A stretch of 22,586 nt of DNA from Methanobacteriota archaeon (GCA_016207545.1 JACQPO010000235.1:1-22586); one strand, 5' to 3'. Counted from the first letter of the stretch, positions 7,436 through 14,582 are shown. Notes: a model not told the origin generated them from the sequence alone. Made by a program: numbers and translations.

Positions 7436-8715
7436 TCCCATCCGCCGAGGAGCTCCAGTGCTTCCCCGACCGTGTAGATTGAGCCCGTGACGACGATCAC
7501 ATCGTCTGCCCCTGCGTTCTTGATTGCGGCGGTCAACGCCTCTTTCACGTCGGGGATTGCGTCCACGGGCGCGAACGGATTGAACGCGTTCCGTATGTCC
7601 TCCTGCTCGAACGCGCGGGGCGTCTTCGGTCGCGTCGCGATCACCCGTGCCGCAAGCGGGCCGAGGTGTCCCGCTATTCCGGCGAGGTCCTTGTCGTTGA
7701 GCACGCCGAGGACGAAGGTGACTTTCGTCTCCGGGAACAGCTCTTGGAGGGACTCTGCCAACGCGCCGGCCGCCTGAGCGTTGTGGGCGCTGTCGACGAG
7801 CACGACAGGATCGTCGCGGACGACCTGGAGACGCCCGGGCCAGCGGGCGTTCTCGAATCCGCGAACGATTGCCTCATCCGGCAGTTCCCAGCCCTTTCCG
7901 CGCATGGCGAGCGCAATCGCGCATGCGGTGGCGGCGTTCTCGGGCTGGAACGAGCCGAGGAGCGGGATCCGCAACGCCAAGGAAGCCCCATCCCCCACGA
8001 CGAGGTCCTGTCCCTGAAGGTCGAACGCGGTCCGGCTGTAGCGCACGTCGCGCCCCACAACGGTCACGGGGCATCCGAGCTCTGCGGCGCGTGCCTGGAC
8101 GACTTTCAGCGCGGGCTGTGCGACCGTGACGACGGGGACGCCCGGCTTGAGGATTCCCGCTTTCTCCCGCGCGATCCGCTCAATCGTCTTGCCGAGGTTT
8201 TCCGTGTGCTCCAGGCCGATCCGTGTGATCGCGGTCACCTCCGGCCGGACGACGTTCGTCGCGTCGAGCCGGCCGCCCATCCCGACCTCGACGACCGCCA
8301 CGTCTATGTCCCGCTCCACGAAGTAGCGGAAGGCCATCGCGGTCGTGACCTCGAAGAACGTGGGCTGTTTCGTCTCCGACTCCGCCGCCATCGCCTCCAT
8401 ATGCGGCTTCACCTCCCCGTACAGGCGGGCGACGTCCTCGTCCAGAATCATCCGGCCGTCGACGCGGATTCGCTCATTGAACTTCACGAGGTGCGGGGAC
8501 GTGTACAAGCCGACGCGGTACCCCGCGGCGCGAAGGATCGCGTCGAGGAACGCGCAGACGGAGCCCTTCCCGTTCGTCCCCGTCACGTGGACCGCCGGGA
8601 AGGCCTCGTGGGGGCTGCCGAGGCGCGCGAGCAGCTCGCGGACCGTCTCGAGGCCGAGCTTAATCCCGAAGCGCTCGAGGCCGTACAATTCCTTGAGGAG
8701 GGCGTCGTACTCCAT
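7432..8715 (-). CDS. folC: Folylpolyglutamate synthase / dihydrofolate synthase (Mur ligase family)
   Basis: ATP-dependent ligase that adds glutamate to dihydropteroate and/or to folates. The 427 residues match the family length. The P-loop is GTNGKGS at 46-52 within HVTGTNGKGSV. The central domain has VVEVGMGGRLDATNVV and GLEHTENLG, and the C-terminal domain has VDSAHNAQAAGALAESL. Both features are typical of FolC rather than of murein ligases. The gene starts at ATG 8715, has its own TATA-like box 32 bases upstream, and leads an operon with nth and the epimerase. No other folate gene lies in the window, so whether it makes folate or a modified pterin in this organism cannot be decided here. 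Confidence 0.92.
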   Translation of the reverse strand: MEYDALLKELYGLERFGIKLGLETVRELLARLGSPHEAFPAVHVTGTNGKGSVCAFLDAILRAAGYRVGLYTSPHLVKFNERIRVDGRMILDEDVARLYGEVKPHMEAMAAESETKQPTFFEVTTAMAFRYFVERDIDVAVVEVGMGGRLDATNVVRPEVTAITRIGLEHTENLGKTIERIAREKAGILKPGVPVVTVAQPALKVVQARAAELGCPVTVVGRDVRYSRTAFDLQGQDLVVGDGASLALRIPLLGSFQPENAATACAIALAMRGKGWELPDEAIVRGFENARWPGRLQVVRDDPVVLVDSAHNAQAAGALAESLQELFPETKVTFVLGVLNDKDLAGIAGHLGPLAARVIATRPKTPRAFEQEDIRNAFNPFAPVDAIPDVKEALTAAIKNAGADDVIVVTGSIYTVGEALELLGGWE

Positions 8716-8724
8716 CGGGTTGGG

Positions 8725-8758
8725 CGGGCAACCCGGACGCGCCGATAAAGGTTGCCCG
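8725..8758. promoter_or_regulatory. folC promoter with 9-bp inverted repeat flanking the TATA-like box
   Basis: On the minus strand a TATA-like box CTTTATCG (8743-8750) lies about 32 bases before the folC ATG. It is bracketed by perfect 9-base inverted arms, CGGGCAACC (8725-8733) and GGTTGCCCG (8750-8758). A third copy of the half-site, CGGGTTG (8716-8722), can pair alternatively with CAACCCG (8729-8735). This looks like an operator over the promoter. The winged-helix gene next door ends at 8761, so binding by its product is a plausible inference. Confidence 0.45.
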
Positions 8759-8760
8759 GC

Positions 8761-9108
8761 TTAGCCCGCGGGTGTGAAGTACACGGCGGGACGGTCCTCG
8801 TAGATGATCGAGAGCTTCTCCGGCATCGTTTGGTAGAAGCTCAAGACCTTCCCCTCGCTCGTCACGAACGTGAGAACGACTTGGATGATGTCGAGGCCCT
8901 CGAGGAAGCGGATGCGGTTCCAGCACTCCGCGATCGGGATGCCGTGAATCCGGCTAACCATCTGTGGGGTCTTGGGCGTGTGGGACAAGGTCTTCAGGAT
9001 GCGCCAACACATGTCGTCGAGGTGGATGGGCTCCACAGATGGACCTCTGGCCATACCGCCGTGTGGCGCTGCGGGCATGAAACTTCCGTTCGGAATATCA
9101 TGAATCAT
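8761..9108 (-). CDS. Small winged-helix transcriptional regulator-like protein
   Basis: Up to 115 residues. The core from about residue 27 (HLDDMCWRILKTLSHTPKTP, then QMVSRIHGIPIAECWNRIRF) reads as a helix-turn-helix of the ArsR/MarR-like archaeal type: helix, helix, recognition helix, then a beta-wing (IIQVVLTFVTSEGKVLSFYQ). No metal-binding cysteines of classical ArsR sensors are present. The start is uncertain: ATG 9108, 9078 or 9054 are possible, and the first 18 residues are low in family-like signal. It lies 45 bases upstream of folC in the same direction and could autoregulate or control folC. The ligand is unknown. Confidence 0.7.
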   Translation of the reverse strand: MIHDIPNGSFMPAAPHGGMARGPSVEPIHLDDMCWRILKTLSHTPKTPQMVSRIHGIPIAECWNRIRFLEGLDIIQVVLTFVTSEGKVLSFYQTMPEKLSIIYEDRPAVYFTPAG

Positions 9109-9109
9109 T

Positions 9110-9134
9110 GCCGGCGGTGATAGCGTGCGCCGGC
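9110..9134. repeat. Inverted repeat just upstream of the regulator start
   Basis: Perfect 7-base arms GCCGGCG (9110-9116) and CGCCGGC (9128-9134) with an 11-base spacer, immediately before the first possible ATG of the winged-helix gene at 9108. A second short hairpin, CGGCT-GGAAA-AGCCG, follows at 9131-9145. It could be an operator for autoregulation or a leader hairpin. Arms this short and GC-rich can occur by chance in this genome. Confidence 0.35.
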
Positions 9135-9159
9135 TGGAAAAGCCGAAAGCCTGGCCAGA

Positions 9160-9288
9160 CTAGAGGAGGATGACGACCGCGACGACGACCACGACGATCA
9201 CGCCGACGGCCGCCGCAGCCATGTACATCCGCATCTTCTTCTTCTTGCGTCCGCCCGCGAGGTTCAGGACCCCCAAATCGTACGACAT
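9160..9288 (-). CDS. 42-residue single-span membrane protein
   Basis: This is a short gene: ATG 9288 to TAG 9160. The protein has a 14-residue N-terminus (MSYDLGVLNLAGGR), a KKKK basic patch, a few Met/Tyr residues, then a hydrophobic helix of about 20 residues made of A, V, I and L that runs to the very C-terminus. By the positive-inside rule the N-terminus would be cytoplasmic, giving a tail-anchored topology. A clear TATA-like box 35 bases upstream and a weak GGGAG support expression. I do not recognise a family. The GTC/ATC-rich codons could mimic a low-complexity stretch, but the promoter, ATG and clean TM pattern favour a real gene. Confidence 0.6.
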   Translation of the reverse strand: MSYDLGVLNLAGGRKKKKMRMYMAAAAVGVIVVVVVAVVILL

Positions 9289-9317
9289 GGTTGCTCCCGC
9301 TTCGGAGACCGGGCAAC

Positions 9318-9328
9318 GTGTATAAGCG
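9318..9328 (-). promoter_or_regulatory. TATA-like promoter of the 42-residue membrane protein
   Basis: CGCTTATACAC on the minus strand, centred about 35 bases before ATG 9288, would give a leader of about 9 bases. It lies in the short gap after the PH-like gene stop at 9346, so the small gene is probably a separate transcription unit. Confidence 0.5.
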
Positions 9329-9345
9329 TTTTGTTATGGGGGAGG

Positions 9346-9861
9346 CTACAGCCCGAGGGGCGCGATTGCGCGGCGCGCCGCGTTCGCGGGTCCGAGGACG
9401 AGCTGGAACGTTGCGACGCCGGGTCCGCCGATCCACGGCGCCTCGATGCGCAACGTGAGCTCCGCGCGGGACTCGAGCACCTCGCGCACTTCGTCCCGCC
9501 GGACCTCGACGACCTCGCGCCCGCCCGCTTGGCGGAGGAGGTGGTCGACGGCGGTCTGCGGCACGCGGATCGCGACGTTGAACGTCGTCGGCTCTTCCGC
9601 GGTCCGCTCGACGGCATCCCCCGCGACGAAGACCAGGCGCCGGTCCGTGGCGACCGCGGTCCCGCTCGTGGGCCGCATGAGGAGGTGCTGTCGCTCCCTC
9701 TGCACGAACAATGAGGCCTCCAGGGACGTCTCCGCGGATACGGCCTCCCCGGGTTCCAGCTCCCACTCCCCTTCCGGGTCGCGGAACCTTCGCCTCGTGG
9801 TCCGGAACGCGAGGTCGTACGCCCGCCCCTGCCCGTCGAGGAACCCGACGTGCACGCTCAC
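9346..9861 (-). CDS. Hypothetical protein with PH/GRAM-like segment
   Basis: 171 residues, no signal peptide or membrane span. The segment SGTAVATDRRLVFVAGD (66-82) resembles the central strands of bacterial PH-like and GRAM domains (pattern G-T-x-x-x-T-x-R-R-L-x-F). It is followed by a long amphipathic stretch (RREVREVLE-like, about 116-131) and C-terminal beta strands. The start ATG overlaps the aldo/keto reductase stop as ATGA, so the two are translationally coupled and lie at the end of the hem block. This suggests a joint role with the reductase-like protein, but no function can be assigned. The PH-like reading is a pattern judgement, not a family match. Confidence 0.75.
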   Translation of the reverse strand: MSVHVGFLDGQGRAYDLAFRTTRRRFRDPEGEWELEPGEAVSAETSLEASLFVQRERQHLLMRPTSGTAVATDRRLVFVAGDAVERTAEEPTTFNVAIRVPQTAVDHLLRQAGGREVVEVRRDEVREVLESRAELTLRIEAPWIGGPGVATFQLVLGPANAARRAIAPLGL

Positions 9862-10835
9862 GCCGCCTTCGGGACGTCGAAATTCCGTCGGTACTGCTCC
9901 GCGATTTCCGCGATCTCCTCGCGCACGTAATCCGGCTTTTCCGGCGCGTCGCAGAACTCCTCAAGCTGCGCGGGGTCTTGCGATTCGACGAGGATCGAGG
10001 GGACGGTCTCCTCCCACAGGTACACTTTCAGCGCGGCCTGCGGGAACATCATGTCCTTCCTCTCGCGGATCCACTCGAGCTTCCGCCGCTTCGCGAGCGC
10101 CTCCTCGACCCACGCGGCGGTCCTCGGCGGGTAATAGCCCCCAATCTTCAGGTCCGCGGGAGACTTCACTGTGTCGTCCAGGACGCCGTTCGCGTGCGGG
10201 TTCCGGACCAAGATGCCGGTCTTGTACTCGAGCGCGACCGTGAAGAACTTCCGGGCGGGGTCCTGCTCGAACAGGTTGTACGTGGCGGACAGCGTCGTCG
10301 CGCTTCGCTTCCGCATCGCGAGGACGCCTTCGTCGTGGTATCCGACGCCGGGCCCGAGGGCGGCGCCGAAATACCGAATCTTCCCCTCGTCTCGCAACCC
10401 CTCGAGGGTCTGCCACAGGGCGTCGTCCTGCACGGCCTCGAGGGTGGGGTGGTGGACCTGGAGGATGTCGATGAAGTCCGTACCGAGCCGTCCGAGGCTC
10501 TGTTCGACCGCGTACCGCACGAACTCCGGGTCCCACCGCCGCGCCCCCGCGACGCCGTTCGCGCCGGGATCGTTGTAGAAGTCGTACCCGACCTTCGTCG
10601 CGAGCACGACCATCTCCCGGTTGCCCGCGAACGCCTTGCCGAGGAGTTCCTCGCCCCTGCCGTGTCCGTCGACGTCCGCGGTGTCGAAGAAGTTCACGCC
10701 CAAGTCGTACGCTTTCTTGAGAACCGCCAGCGCTTCATCGTCGGACCCCTTCCACACGTCCGTGCTCAGGGGCCACACCGCGAGACCGACTTCGGAGACT
10801 TCGAGCTCCGTGTCCCCGATGCGGCGGTACTTCAC
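9858..10835 (-). CDS. Aldo/keto reductase-family protein lacking the catalytic tyrosine
   Basis: 325-residue (beta/alpha)8 protein of the aldo/keto reductase superfamily, which normally uses NADPH to reduce carbonyls. The fold signatures are present: NFFDTAD (48-54) with the tetrad Asp, the lysine in VLATKVGYDF and the histidine in DILQVHHP. The position of the catalytic tyrosine, normally in DTAxxYG, reads DTADVDG, so Tyr is Asp here. Three of four tetrad residues therefore remain, and normal reduction is doubtful. It follows hemQ after 52 bases, has its own TATA-like box, and is coupled to the PH-like gene. An altered redox, structural or porphyrin-related role is possible. The family is sure, the function is not. 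Confidence 0.88.
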   Translation of the reverse strand: MKYRRIGDTELEVSEVGLAVWPLSTDVWKGSDDEALAVLKKAYDLGVNFFDTADVDGHGRGEELLGKAFAGNREMVVLATKVGYDFYNDPGANGVAGARRWDPEFVRYAVEQSLGRLGTDFIDILQVHHPTLEAVQDDALWQTLEGLRDEGKIRYFGAALGPGVGYHDEGVLAMRKRSATTLSATYNLFEQDPARKFFTVALEYKTGILVRNPHANGVLDDTVKSPADLKIGGYYPPRTAAWVEEALAKRRKLEWIRERKDMMFPQAALKVYLWEETVPSILVESQDPAQLEEFCDAPEKPDYVREEIAEIAEQYRRNFDVPKAA

Positions 10836-10864
10836 GCCCCTCCCTCGCGGACGGAAGGCGGCGT

Positions 10865-10873
10865 GAATATAAG
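10865..10873 (-). promoter_or_regulatory. TATA-like promoter of the aldo/keto reductase-like gene
   Basis: CTTATATTC on the minus strand in the 52-base gap after hemQ, centred 34 bases before ATG 10835. This predicts a leader of about 8 bases, so the last two genes can be transcribed apart from hemQ. Confidence 0.5.
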
Positions 10874-10887
10874 AGGTGTCCGGCGGC

Positions 10888-11583
10888 TCAGCCGAACTCG
10901 TTCAGCAACGCGCGGAAATCCGGGACCGCGACGCACGCGAAGATCGGTGTGTCCCGCAGTGTATACTTCCGCGCCTCCGCGAACCGCAGGTCTTCTACGA
11001 GGTTCAGGAAGTCCTCCGGCCGGTCCGTCTCGAACGCGAGGACGAACTCCTGGTCGTCCAGGCCGTACGAGTACGTCGTGTGAATCTTCACGTTCGGGTA
11101 CTTGTGCCCGATGCGGAAGTGTTCCCCCATCATCCGTTTCCGTTCCTCGAACGGGAGCTGGTACCACTCGTGCGTCTTGGTGAACGGGTAGATCATGAGG
11201 TACGGCCTGCCCTCCGGCTCGAGCTTTGCGGTCGCGCCGTGGCCGCCCTCGTGCTCGTGCCCGCCGACGTACTTCGATCGCCGCGTCATCGCGAGGTACG
11301 CGTACGGCGTCTCGAGGTACCCGCCGAGCGACGTGTTGAGGAAGGCGGTCGCGAACTCCTGGAAGTCCTCAATCCGGTCGGAGATCTTCCACAGCAGGAA
11401 GTCCACGTCCCCGCGGATCCCCGTCAGCGAGTACGGGTGAATCGCGAATCGGCCGGCGAACTTCTCAAGGACAAGGCGGGCCTCCTCCTTGCCCTTCGCC
11501 TTCAGCTCGGGCGGGAGGCGCCGCCAGCGGATGTCGAGCTTGTAGAAGGAGAAGTGCGTGAACAGCGGACTTTCGCCGGCCAC
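10888..11583 (-). CDS. hemQ: Coproheme decarboxylase (chlorite dismutase family)
   Basis: Last enzyme of the coproporphyrin-dependent pathway. It uses peroxide to decarboxylate two propionates of coproheme to vinyls, giving haem b. The 231 residues fit HemQ/ChdC. The catalytic tyrosine is Y132 in IYPFTK, with K136 matching the conserved propionate-binding lysine. The haem-ligand histidine is H155 in RMMGEHFRIGH, and the SYGLDDQEFVLAFETD strand is typical of HemQ. The chlorite-degrading subfamily's distal arginine arrangement is not expected with this motif set. A His-rich loop HEHEGGHG (109-116) is unusual. It starts at GTG 11583, 27 bases after a TATA-like box, so the mRNA may be leaderless. 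It directly follows hemH, which agrees with the assigned step. Archaeal relatives with this fold are known. Confidence 0.92.
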   Translation of the reverse strand: MAGESPLFTHFSFYKLDIRWRRLPPELKAKGKEEARLVLEKFAGRFAIHPYSLTGIRGDVDFLLWKISDRIEDFQEFATAFLNTSLGGYLETPYAYLAMTRRSKYVGGHEHEGGHGATAKLEPEGRPYLMIYPFTKTHEWYQLPFEERKRMMGEHFRIGHKYPNVKIHTTYSYGLDDQEFVLAFETDRPEDFLNLVEDLRFAEARKYTLRDTPIFACVAVPDFRALLNEFG

Positions 11584-11605
11584 GACGCGAAAGAGGAGCT
11601 CGTCC

Positions 11606-11614
11606 GATTAAACG
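11606..11614 (-). promoter_or_regulatory. TATA-like promoter of hemQ
   Basis: CGTTTAATC on the minus strand, centred 27 bases before the GTG start of hemQ in the 49-base gap after hemH. The spacing predicts a leaderless transcript. The bases just before the GTG do not form a Shine-Dalgarno sequence, which fits. Confidence 0.45.
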
Positions 11615-11632
11615 TTTGCGCGTCGAGATCGG

Positions 11633-12538
11633 CTACAGGTGGGGTTTGGAGACGTCCGCGAGCGCCACCAGGAACTCCGGCCGCGCGTTCGGGGCGGGGG
11701 TCCGGCGGACGCGCATCCCGCGGGCCTTCCCGAACTCCGTCACTTCGCGGTCGAGGTCGTACAACGTTTCCAGGTTGTCCGCGACGAAGCCGAGGGGGGC
11801 CACGACGAGGTCCTTGACGCCGTCCGCCGCCAACCCCGCCACCGCGTCCTTGACTTCCGGCCCGAGCCAGTCGCCGCCCACGAGGCCCACGGACTGGAAC
11901 GCGAAGGACCACGCGTCGATGCGAACGGATTCCGCGAGCCGCTTCGCGAGCCCTCGCAATTGGGCCTCGTAGGGATCCCCGGGCGGAAGCCGCGCCTTTG
12001 GCAGGCTGTGGGCCGTGAATACGAGATGCCCCGCAGGGCCGAGCGGCTGCGACGCGAACGTCTCGCCCAAGATCGTGCGCCACGTGCGGAACAGTTCGGG
12101 GTTGTCGTGCCATTCCTTCACGAACGTGATGCGAAGGTCCTTCCCCGCGGCCGCCTCGTTCAGTGCGCTCCGGTACGCTTCCGCGCTCACGGCGGAGTAG
12201 AACGGGGCAAGGGGGATTCCGACGATGTGCTTGTGGCCCGCCGCCACAATTGTGTCCAGGGTCTCGCGGATGAACGGGTGCCAGTGCTTCATGCCCACGT
12301 ACGCGCGTACGCGGAAGCCGCCCTCGCGGAGCAGTCGCTCCGCGCCCTTCGCCTGCTCGTTCGTGATTTCCACAAGAGGGGTGCGGCCCCCCACCACGCG
12401 GTAACGGGCCTCGAGGCTGCGCAGCTCTTCGTCCGAAGGCCGACGTCCTCCCCGGATGTGCGTGAAGTACGGCGCGACTTCTTCGATCGAGCGCGGTGTC
12501 CCGTACGCCATGAACAACAGGGCGGTCTCGTCCGTCAC
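11633..12538 (-). CDS. hemH: Ferrochelatase, probably coproporphyrin-type (CpfC)
   Basis: Inserts Fe2+ into a porphyrin. With hemQ beside it, the substrate is most likely coproporphyrin III. The 301 residues match the short soluble forms. The catalytic histidine is H177 in VFTAHSLP and the acidic partner E257 is in DNLETLYD. No cysteine occurs in the whole protein, so the [2Fe-2S] cluster of some ferrochelatases is absent. There is also no membrane-binding C-terminal extension. The start is GTG 12538, which overlaps the hemE stop as GTGA, so translation is coupled to hemE. The alternative name for this function is cpfC. Confidence 0.94.
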   Translation of the reverse strand: MTDETALLFMAYGTPRSIEEVAPYFTHIRGGRRPSDEELRSLEARYRVVGGRTPLVEITNEQAKGAERLLREGGFRVRAYVGMKHWHPFIRETLDTIVAAGHKHIVGIPLAPFYSAVSAEAYRSALNEAAAGKDLRITFVKEWHDNPELFRTWRTILGETFASQPLGPAGHLVFTAHSLPKARLPPGDPYEAQLRGLAKRLAESVRIDAWSFAFQSVGLVGGDWLGPEVKDAVAGLAADGVKDLVVAPLGFVADNLETLYDLDREVTEFGKARGMRVRRTPAPNARPEFLVALADVSKPHL

Positions 12539-13569
12539 GCGAGCCCTCCCGGGAGCGGATACGCGTGGACCGCCTCCGTGACCGCCGCCAACGTCTCCGG
12601 CGCCGTCCCGGGCAAAACCCCGTGGCCGAGGTTGAAGATGTGGCCCGGCCGGCCGCCCACGCGCGCGAGGACATCCCCCGTCCGTGCGAGCGCCACGTCC
12701 TTCCCGGCCAGGAGTGCGGCCGGGTCGAGGTTTCCTTGCACCCCCACGCGATCGCCTAGGCGCCGGCAGGCTTCGTCGATCGGGATGCGCCAGTCGATGC
12801 CGATCACCTCGCCGCCCGCGGCCCGCATCGCCTCAAGCAGCGAGGCGGTGTTTGTCCCGAAGTGAATTCGCGGCACGCCCATGCCGTTTGTCCCTGCGAA
12901 CGCGCGTCGAGTGTACGGCGCCACGTACCGCGCGTAGTCGTCCGGGGCGATGGCTCCGACCCAGCTGTCGAACAGCTGAATCGCGTGGGCCCCCGCGCGC
13001 ACCTGGAAGCGCGTGTACGTCGCGACCATGTCCGAGAGTACGTCCATGAGGCGGTGCCACACCTTCTCCTTCCCGAACATGAGCGCCCTCGTCTTCGCGA
13101 AATCCCGCGATGGGCCGCCCTCGACGAGGTACGAGGCGATCGTGAACGGTGCGCCCGAGAAGCCGATGACGGGCACGTCGACGGAGTCCCGCAGGAGGCC
13201 GATCGATTCCGTGAGGAACGCGAGGCTCCGTTCGGGGTCGAGGGCCCGAAGCCGCGCCACGTCCTCCGTCTCTTGAATCGGCTTGTGAATCACGGGGCCG
13301 ATGCCTTCTCGAATTTCCAAGGAGACGCCCATCGCCTCGATCGGGATCATGATGTCTGCGAACACAATCGCGGCGTCCACGCCCAGTTTCTCGACGGGGA
13401 GGCGGGCCATCTCCGCGGCGAGCTTCGGCGTCTTCGCGACCTCGAGGACCGTCCGCTCCGCCCGCGCGTCCCGGTATTCAAGCAAGTACCGCCCCGCTTG
13501 CCGCATGTACCAGGCGGGCGTCCGGTCCACGGGTTTCCGCCAGCACGCGCGGAGGAAGCGGTCTTGCAT
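12535..13569 (-). CDS. hemE: Uroporphyrinogen decarboxylase
   Basis: Removes the four acetate carboxyls of uroporphyrinogen III to give coproporphyrinogen III. The 344-residue TIM barrel shows the signature RQAGRYL (R23, R27), IVFADIM with D72, Y147 in ASYLVEGG and the C-terminal FNLGHGVLPGT histidine, all active-site positions of the family. It starts at ATG 13569, 27 bases from a TATA-like box. The gene lies 47 bases after hemB and overlaps hemH by 4 bases. Its presence with hemH and hemQ argues against the sirohaem-dependent (Ahb) haem route common in archaea. Methyltransferase-type UroD homologues are excluded by the complete RQAGRY and GHGV motifs. Confidence 0.96.
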   Translation of the reverse strand: MQDRFLRACWRKPVDRTPAWYMRQAGRYLLEYRDARAERTVLEVAKTPKLAAEMARLPVEKLGVDAAIVFADIMIPIEAMGVSLEIREGIGPVIHKPIQETEDVARLRALDPERSLAFLTESIGLLRDSVDVPVIGFSGAPFTIASYLVEGGPSRDFAKTRALMFGKEKVWHRLMDVLSDMVATYTRFQVRAGAHAIQLFDSWVGAIAPDDYARYVAPYTRRAFAGTNGMGVPRIHFGTNTASLLEAMRAAGGEVIGIDWRIPIDEACRRLGDRVGVQGNLDPAALLAGKDVALARTGDVLARVGGRPGHIFNLGHGVLPGTAPETLAAVTEAVHAYPLPGGLA

Positions 13570-13590
13570 GCACGGCGCCTAACCGAGTAA

Positions 13591-13602
13591 GGGGTTTAAG
13601 GG
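13591..13602 (-). promoter_or_regulatory. TATA-like promoter of hemE
   Basis: CCCTTAAACCCC on the minus strand, centred 27 bases before ATG 13569, in the hemB-hemE gap. This is the spacing of a leaderless archaeal promoter. The downstream half of the pathway (hemE, hemH) can thus be transcribed separately from hemL-hemB. Confidence 0.5.
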
Positions 13603-13616
13603 CTTGCTCGCCCGAC

Positions 13617-14582
13617 TCACACGCGGGCGGCGTACTCCTTCGCGAAATACGTGAGGATGAAGTCCGCGCCCGCCCGCTTGATGGCGGTCAACGTCTCCCG
13701 CACGGCGGCCTCCTCGTCGAACCATCCTTGCGCTCCGGCGGCCTTCAGCGCCGCGTACTCCCCGCTCACCTGGAACGCGGCGATCGGGGCGTCGAGCTCC
13801 CGCCGGAGGAGCGCGAGCACGTCAAGGTACGGGAGCGCGGGCTTCACCATAACGATGTCCGCGCCCTCCTGAAGATCGAGTCGCGCCTCCTTGAGCGCCT
13901 GCGTGGCCGTTCGCGGATCCATCTGGTGGCTCCGTCGGTCCCCGAATTTCGGGACGCTCTCGGCCGCCTCCCGAAACGGTCCGTAGAAGGCGGACGCGTA
14001 CTTGCTCGAGTACGCGAGGACTGGGAGCTCCTCGAAGTCTGCGTCGTCGAGGGCCTTGCGGATCGCCGCGACCTGGCCGTCCATCATCCCGCTCGGGGCC
14101 ACCATGTCCGCCCCGGCGAGCGCCTGGCTCACCGCGATCTTCCCGTAGACGTCGACCGTGCGATCGTTGTCGATGCGGGAACCGCGAAGGAGGCCGCAGT
14201 GTCCGTGACTCGTGTACTCGCACAGGCACAGGTCCGCGATGACCGCCAGATCCGTGGCCTCCTTGATCCGCCGGATGGCGGCCGGCACGACGCCGTCCTT
14301 CGCGTACGCGGCCGAGCCGGCCTCGTCCTTCGCCTTCGGGATTCCGAACAGGATGACGGCGGGGACGCCGACGTCCGCCGCCGCGGCGGCCTCCTTCGCG
14401 ACCGTGCGAAGGCTTTGGCGGTGAATGCCGGGCATCGCCGCGACGGGCTTCGATTCCTTCAGGTTCTCGTCGACGAAAATGGGGTACACGAGGTCCTTTG
14501 GCGAGAGGCGGGTGCCCGCGACGAGGTCCCGCACCCGCGGGCTCGCGCGCAGGCGGCGCATCCGCGTCGTCGGGAACATCAC
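13617..14582 (-). CDS. hemB: Delta-aminolevulinic acid dehydratase (porphobilinogen synthase)
   Basis: Condenses two 5-aminolevulinate molecules to porphobilinogen. 321 residues. The zinc site is the three-cysteine type: C119, C121 and C129 in DLCLCEYTSHGHCG. The two Schiff-base lysines are K194 in AYSSKYASAFYGPFR and K247 in VMVKPALPYLD. The start is GTG 14582, overlapping the hemA stop as GTGA; an ATG is the next codon (14579). Coupling with hemA places successive early steps under joint translation. The cysteine motif marks a Zn-dependent rather than an Mg-only enzyme. Confidence 0.97.
   Translation of the reverse strand: MMFPTTRMRRLRASPRVRDLVAGTRLSPKDLVYPIFVDENLKESKPVAAMPGIHRQSLRTVAKEAAAAADVGVPAVILFGIPKAKDEAGSAAYAKDGVVPAAIRRIKEATDLAVIADLCLCEYTSHGHCGLLRGSRIDNDRTVDVYGKIAVSQALAGADMVAPSGMMDGQVAAIRKALDDADFEELPVLAYSSKYASAFYGPFREAAESVPKFGDRRSHQMDPRTATQALKEARLDLQEGADIVMVKPALPYLDVLALLRRELDAPIAAFQVSGEYAALKAAGAQGWFDEEAAVRETLTAIKRAGADFILTYFAKEYAARV

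Noticed and set aside
9131..9145. Hairpin CGGCT-GGAAA-AGCCG as a transcription terminator of the small membrane gene
   Set aside because: The stem is only 5 bases and no T-run follows. It is insufficient for a terminator call.
9098..9964. Long minus-strand frame overlapping the PH-like and small membrane genes
   Set aside because: The translation is arginine/glycine-rich, typical of a wrong frame in a GC-rich genome, and it conflicts with two better-supported genes.
10888..11583. Chlorite dismutase (chlorite detoxification) as the function
   Set aside because: The catalytic Tyr/Lys of coproheme decarboxylase is present and the gene follows hemH, so HemQ is the better call.
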